Assembly (NCBI GenBank): GCA_035286585.1
Contig: DATEDC010000190.1
Location: 1 to 17,646 of the forward strand
Length of the DNA stretch: 17,646 bases
Direction: 5' to 3'
DNA from: DSOS01 sp035286585
Lineage (GTDB): Bacteria > Chloroflexota > Anaerolineae > Anaerolineales > UBA4823
The position numbers and the translations under genes were made by a program. Below are positions 14,960 to 17,646 of the stretch, piece by piece (position 1 is the stretch's first letter; each line of letters opens with the position of its first letter). The notes under the pieces were generated by a model. It saw only the letters and a program-made list of their open reading frames with translations, was not told the DNA's origin and did not search any database.

Positions 14960-14979
14960 CAGCGCGGAAGGGTTTTTTT
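14944..14979 (+). terminator. Intrinsic terminator after rrf2, overlapping the hutU promoter
   Basis: CCCTTCC (14944-14950) pairs with GGAAGGG (14966-14972) around a 15-base loop, followed by seven Ts (14973-14979). This fits a rho-independent terminator 150 bases past the rrf2 stop. The stem of seven pairs is modest and the loop rather long. Confidence 0.55.
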
Positions 14980-15000
14980 CCTTAATTTGTGGAGGGTGTC

Positions 15001-16653
15001 ATGCCAATGAAACGCACTGTGCGCGCCCCGCGCGGGGCGCAGTTGACCTGCAAATCCTGGCTCACTGAGGCGGCCTACCGCATGATTCAGAACAACCTGG
15101 ACCCGGAAGTCGCCGAGCGCCCGGACGACCTGGTGGTCTACGGCGGGCGCGGCCAGGCGGCCCGCAGTTGGGAGGCCTTCGATGCGATCCTGAGGGCGCT
15201 GCGCGAGCTCGAAGACGACGAGACCCTGCTTGTGCAGTCCGGCAAGCCTGTGGCGGTGTTCACCACCCACCCGGACGCCCCGCGGGTGCTGATCGCCAAC
15301 TCGAACCTGGTGCCCCATTGGGCCACCCAGGAGCACTTCGACGCGCTGGCTGCCCGGGGGCTGATCATGTACGGGCAGATGACGGCCGGCTCCTGGATTT
15401 ATATCGGCACCCAGGGCATCCTGCAGGGCACCTACGAGACGCTCGGCTCCCTGGCTCACCAGCGGGGCTGGGGCTCTCTCAAGGGCAAATTCGTGCTCAC
15501 GGCTGGCCTGGGCGGCATGGGCGGCGCGCAGCCCCTGGCGATCACCATGAACAAAGGCGTGGGGCTGATCGTGGAAGTTGACCCAGAACGCGCCCGGCGA
15601 CGCAAAGAGACCGGCTTCGTGGACCTGGTCGTCGATGAGCTGGAAGAGGCCATGACCCTGGTGGAGGAGTGCCTGGAAAAGGAGATCCCCAGGTCGATTG
15701 GCATGATCGGCAATGCGGCTGACATTTACCCCGAGCTGGTGATCCGCGGCGTGGTCCCCGACGTGGTCACCGACCAGACCCCCGCCCACGACGTCTTCAT
15801 GTACATCCCCTCCGGTTTGAGCCTGACCGCTGCCGACGAGCTGCGTCGAACCGATCCGGCTGAATACCAGCGCCGTTCCATGGAAGCGATGGCCCGCCAC
15901 GTGGAAGCCATGCTCACCTTCCAACGCCAGGGAGCGGAGGTCTTCGATGACGGCAACAACCTGCGCCAGCGCGCTTACGATCAGGGCGTCAAAAACGCCT
16001 TCGATTTCCCCGGCTTCGTCCCGGCGTATATCCGCCCGCTTTTCTGCGAGGGCAAGGGTCCTTTCCGTTGGGTGGCGCTCTCCGGCGACCCGGAGGATAT
16101 CTACGCCAGCGACGAAGCGGTCATGGAGCTTTTCCCCGAGGACGAGCACCTGCACCGCTGGCTGCGCATGGCCCGCGATAAGGTCCCCTTCCAGGGCTTG
16201 CCGGCGCGCATCTGCTGGCTGGGCTACGGGGAGCGCCTCCAGGCGGGCCTGCTGTTCAACAACCTGGTGGCAGAAGGCGCGGTCAGGGCGCCGATCGTCA
16301 TCGGTCGCGACCATCTCGACGCCGGTTCGGTGGCCTCCCCCAACCGCGAGACCGAGGGCATGCTGGATGGCAGCGACGCGATCAGCGACTGGGCGATCCT
16401 GAACGCCCTGATCAACGCCGTCGGCGGGGCGACCTGGGTCTCTTTCCACCACGGCGGCGGGGTGGGCATCGGCTTCAGCCAGCACGCCGGGCAGGTGATC
16501 GTCGCGGATGGCACCCCCGAGGCCGCCCGCCGCCTGGAACGGGTGCTCACCACCGACCCTGGCATGGGAATCGTGCGCCACGCGGACGCCGGCTACGAGG
16601 AAGCCGTCGCCGCCGCCCGGCGGCATGGAATTAAAATGCCGATGCTTGAATAA
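15001..16653 (+). CDS. hutU: Urocanate hydratase (urocanase)
   Basis: 550 residues, matching bacterial urocanases (about 555). It converts urocanate to imidazolonepropionate in histidine breakdown, using NAD+ as an electrophilic cofactor. Signatures include YGGRGQAARSWEAF, the NAD loop VLTAGLGGMGGAQPLA, IGMIGNAADI, DQTPAHDVFMYIP, the active-site block ICWLGYGERLQAG with Cys405, and FHHGGGVGIGFSQHAGQVIV near the C-terminus. The ATG at 15001 follows GGAGG with a five-base gap. No hutH, hutI or formiminotransferase lies in this window, so the rest of the pathway must be elsewhere or absent. Confidence 0.97.
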   Translation: MPMKRTVRAPRGAQLTCKSWLTEAAYRMIQNNLDPEVAERPDDLVVYGGRGQAARSWEAFDAILRALRELEDDETLLVQSGKPVAVFTTHPDAPRVLIANSNLVPHWATQEHFDALAARGLIMYGQMTAGSWIYIGTQGILQGTYETLGSLAHQRGWGSLKGKFVLTAGLGGMGGAQPLAITMNKGVGLIVEVDPERARRRKETGFVDLVVDELEEAMTLVEECLEKEIPRSIGMIGNAADIYPELVIRGVVPDVVTDQTPAHDVFMYIPSGLSLTAADELRRTDPAEYQRRSMEAMARHVEAMLTFQRQGAEVFDDGNNLRQRAYDQGVKNAFDFPGFVPAYIRPLFCEGKGPFRWVALSGDPEDIYASDEAVMELFPEDEHLHRWLRMARDKVPFQGLPARICWLGYGERLQAGLLFNNLVAEGAVRAPIVIGRDHLDAGSVASPNRETEGMLDGSDAISDWAILNALINAVGGATWVSFHHGGGVGIGFSQHAGQVIVADGTPEAARRLERVLTTDPGMGIVRHADAGYEEAVAAARRHGIKMPMLE

Positions 16654-16664
16654 AGAAACTCGGT

Positions 16665-16681
16665 AACGCACGACATGCGTT
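16665..16681. repeat. Small inverted repeat after hutU
   Basis: AACGCA-CGACA-TGCGTT, a perfect 6-bp inverted repeat 12 bases after the urocanase stop and three bases before a longer hairpin. It may be part of the transcription end signal. Confidence 0.4.
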
Positions 16682-16684
16682 GTG

Positions 16685-16712
16685 TTATCCTATACATTTT
16701 TGTATAGGATAA
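16685..16712. terminator. Hairpin between convergent hutU and VOC genes
   Basis: TTATCCTATAC and GTATAGGATAA form a perfect 11-bp stem around ATTTTT. It lies between two convergent genes and probably ends transcription from one or both sides. The stem is AT-rich and there is no T-run outside it, so strength is uncertain. Confidence 0.5.
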
Positions 16713-16775
16713 GCGAACTTCTTCAGCTACAAGCAGTGTTGGGCGGCGGCATTTGATGGCACACCCGCACCCCGC

Positions 16776-17207
16776 CTATCGTACACTTTCATCGTAACAG
16801 ACAAACTCTAATTGATTCCCCTCCGGATCGGGGAAGTACAGAGAGCGGACATGCAACCACTCGTGTACAGCCGCACGTACCTTTAGCCCCAAGCCCTCGA
16901 GTCGCTTTTTCTCGGATTCGAAATCTTCAAGCGAAACATTGAGCGCAATGTGATGGAGCGTCGTCTTTTCTTTACTCAATTCTGGAGACTTTGTCTCGAT
17001 GAAAGACCGTTCACCTACCTCAAAGAGGGCGAGATTCTGTGTATGACCGCCATATCCCTCTGCGACTTTGAAGAAAACAAAACTCTCATCTCGCCTCAGC
17101 ACTTCGAGCCCAACCACTTCTTCGTAAAACTTGTGCATGGCGTCAAGATCCTTGACGCGGATGGACACTTCACCTAGTCCTTTGATACGGCGGGTTGACT
17201 TGTTCAT
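16776..17207 (-). CDS. VOC-family protein (glyoxalase/dioxygenase fold)
   Basis: 143 residues with two paired betaalphabetabetabeta modules: GEVSIRVKDLDAMHKFYEEVVGLEV at the N-terminus and LHHIALNVSLEDFESEKKRL in the middle, ending in YFPDPEGNQLEFVCYD. This is the Glyoxalase/bleomycin-resistance/dioxygenase superfamily, which binds a divalent metal. The first ligand position, usually His, appears to be Glu13; a later His and the C-terminal Glu (LEF) are kept. The reaction is unknown. I chose ATG 17207 because AAAGGAG stands six bases before it; an upstream ATG at 17270 adds an unlike tail. The gene is less GC-rich than hutU. It lies 96 bases downstream of the SDR gene on the same strand. Confidence 0.85.
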   Translation of the reverse strand: MNKSTRRIKGLGEVSIRVKDLDAMHKFYEEVVGLEVLRRDESFVFFKVAEGYGGHTQNLALFEVGERSFIETKSPELSKEKTTLHHIALNVSLEDFESEKKRLEGLGLKVRAAVHEWLHVRSLYFPDPEGNQLEFVCYDESVR

Positions 17208-17303
17208 GACTTCTCCTTTGAGGGCGGCGGGTGCCGGAGTTATTGTTACGCCTTTCGTATCCTCTTCCATACGTTTGTCCCTATTTTGAGACAGTTTTTC
17301 TTT

Positions 17304-17646
17304 TTACTGTTGCATCCTCCAGCCGCCGCCGATGTAGATTAATTGCCCGGTGATCCACCTGGCCTGCTCGGAAGCGAGGTAAACCACCGCATCGGCCACG
17401 TCTTCGGGCTCGCCGACCCGGCCCAGGGGCGTGGCGGAGGCGATCTCTTCAACTTCTTGCGGTCTGAGGTAACCGGTCTGGATCGGCCCCGGGGCGACCA
17501 CGTTGACGGTAATACCATATTTGCCCATTTCGGCGGCAGCGGAACGGCTATACGACTCAATGGCGTGCTTGCTCGCCGCATAGCTGACGTTCGCCACGTG
17601 AGCGTGAGCCGCGTCGGTGCTGATATTGATGACCCGCCCGGATTTC
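17304..17646 (-). CDS. Short-chain dehydrogenase/reductase, C-terminal part
   Basis: The last 113 residues of a classical SDR oxidoreductase; the NAD(P)-binding N-terminus lies past the right edge. Visible are RVINIST with the active-site Ser 13 positions before the catalytic Tyr, YAASK with the Tyr and Lys, ITVNVVAPGPIQTG, the TPLGRVGEPEDVADAVVYLAS block, and ITGQLIYIGGGW at the end. The substrate cannot be told; FabG-like and sugar or alcohol dehydrogenases share all of this. It lies upstream of the VOC gene on the same strand and may be co-transcribed with it. Confidence 0.93.
   Translation of the reverse strand, partial: KSGRVINISTDAAHAHVANVSYAASKHAIESYSRSAAAEMGKYGITVNVVAPGPIQTGYLRPQEVEEIASATPLGRVGEPEDVADAVVYLASEQARWITGQLIYIGGGWRMQQ

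Noticed and set aside
14959..16671. A 570-codon open frame on the minus strand opposite urocanase
   Set aside because: Urocanase is unmistakable on the plus strand; the antisense frame is a product of high third-position GC, and its protein is rich in His, Gln, Arg and Val with no recognisable domain.
17208..17270. An upstream ATG adding 21 residues to the VOC protein
   Set aside because: AAAGGAG directly precedes the ATG at 17207, and the extra residues do not resemble the family.
1..17646. CRISPR array, transposase, integrase, prophage or attachment sites
   Set aside because: No regularly spaced repeats, no recognisable mobile-element proteins and no tRNA gene serving as an integration site were seen.

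Overview
The window looks like a chromosomal segment of a GC-rich bacterium, most plausibly of the Chloroflexota (Anaerolineae-like). The grounds are overall protein character: a UMF1/Atg22-type transporter carrying a beta-sandwich insert of a kind I associate with that phylum, a YacL-type PIN-TRAM protein next to cysS and rlmB, and a DnaE2-like polymerase. This placement is inference. No rRNA, tRNA, CRISPR array, prophage or transposase was recognised.

Left block (1-5161, minus strand). A housekeeping operon is read right to left: a membrane PIN-TRAM protein, cysteinyl-tRNA synthetase (cysS), a 23S rRNA 2'-O-methyltransferase of the RlmB type, and a DnaE2/ImuC-like DNA polymerase that runs off the left edge. 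The first three echo the Firmicutes yacL...cysS...rlmB neighbourhood. The polymerase starts at a TTG only 10 bases past rlmB and has a degenerate PHP domain.

Central block (5561-11024, plus strand). After a 399-base AT-rich divergent intergenic region comes a tightly packed run: an MFS transporter, MenG/UbiE methyltransferase, UbiX-type flavin prenyltransferase, a PPOX-fold flavin protein, a class I methyltransferase, and a fructosamine-kinase-like protein. Junctions are 3 nt, ATGA, TGATG, GTGA and a 14-nt overlap, so translation is probably coupled. MenG plus UbiX suggests late menaquinone synthesis. The kinase gene is clearly more AT-rich and looks acquired.

Right-centre (11019-12642). A minus-strand methyltransferase with a C-terminal zinc ribbon converges on the kinase gene. 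It is divergent from a HicA-HicB type toxin-antitoxin pair. The 80 bases between them hold two good sigma-70-like promoters back to back, with their -35 boxes 11 bases apart. Each -10 box lies 6-7 bases from the start codon, so both transcripts should be leaderless. A 20-bp hairpin closes the hicAB unit.

Right block (12715-17646). UDP-glucose 6-dehydrogenase (minus) is divergent from an Rrf2-family Fe-S regulator (plus). The regulator is followed by a lone urocanase gene whose promoter -10 box sits inside the loop of what looks like the rrf2 terminator. A hairpin pair then separates urocanase from a convergent VOC-family protein and the C-terminal part of an SDR oxidoreductase cut by the right edge.

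I see no convincing undescribed multi-gene system. The points most worth a second look are the transporter with an inserted beta-sandwich domain, the leaderless divergent hicAB promoter region, the promoter/terminator overlap before urocanase, and the long hairpin after hicB.
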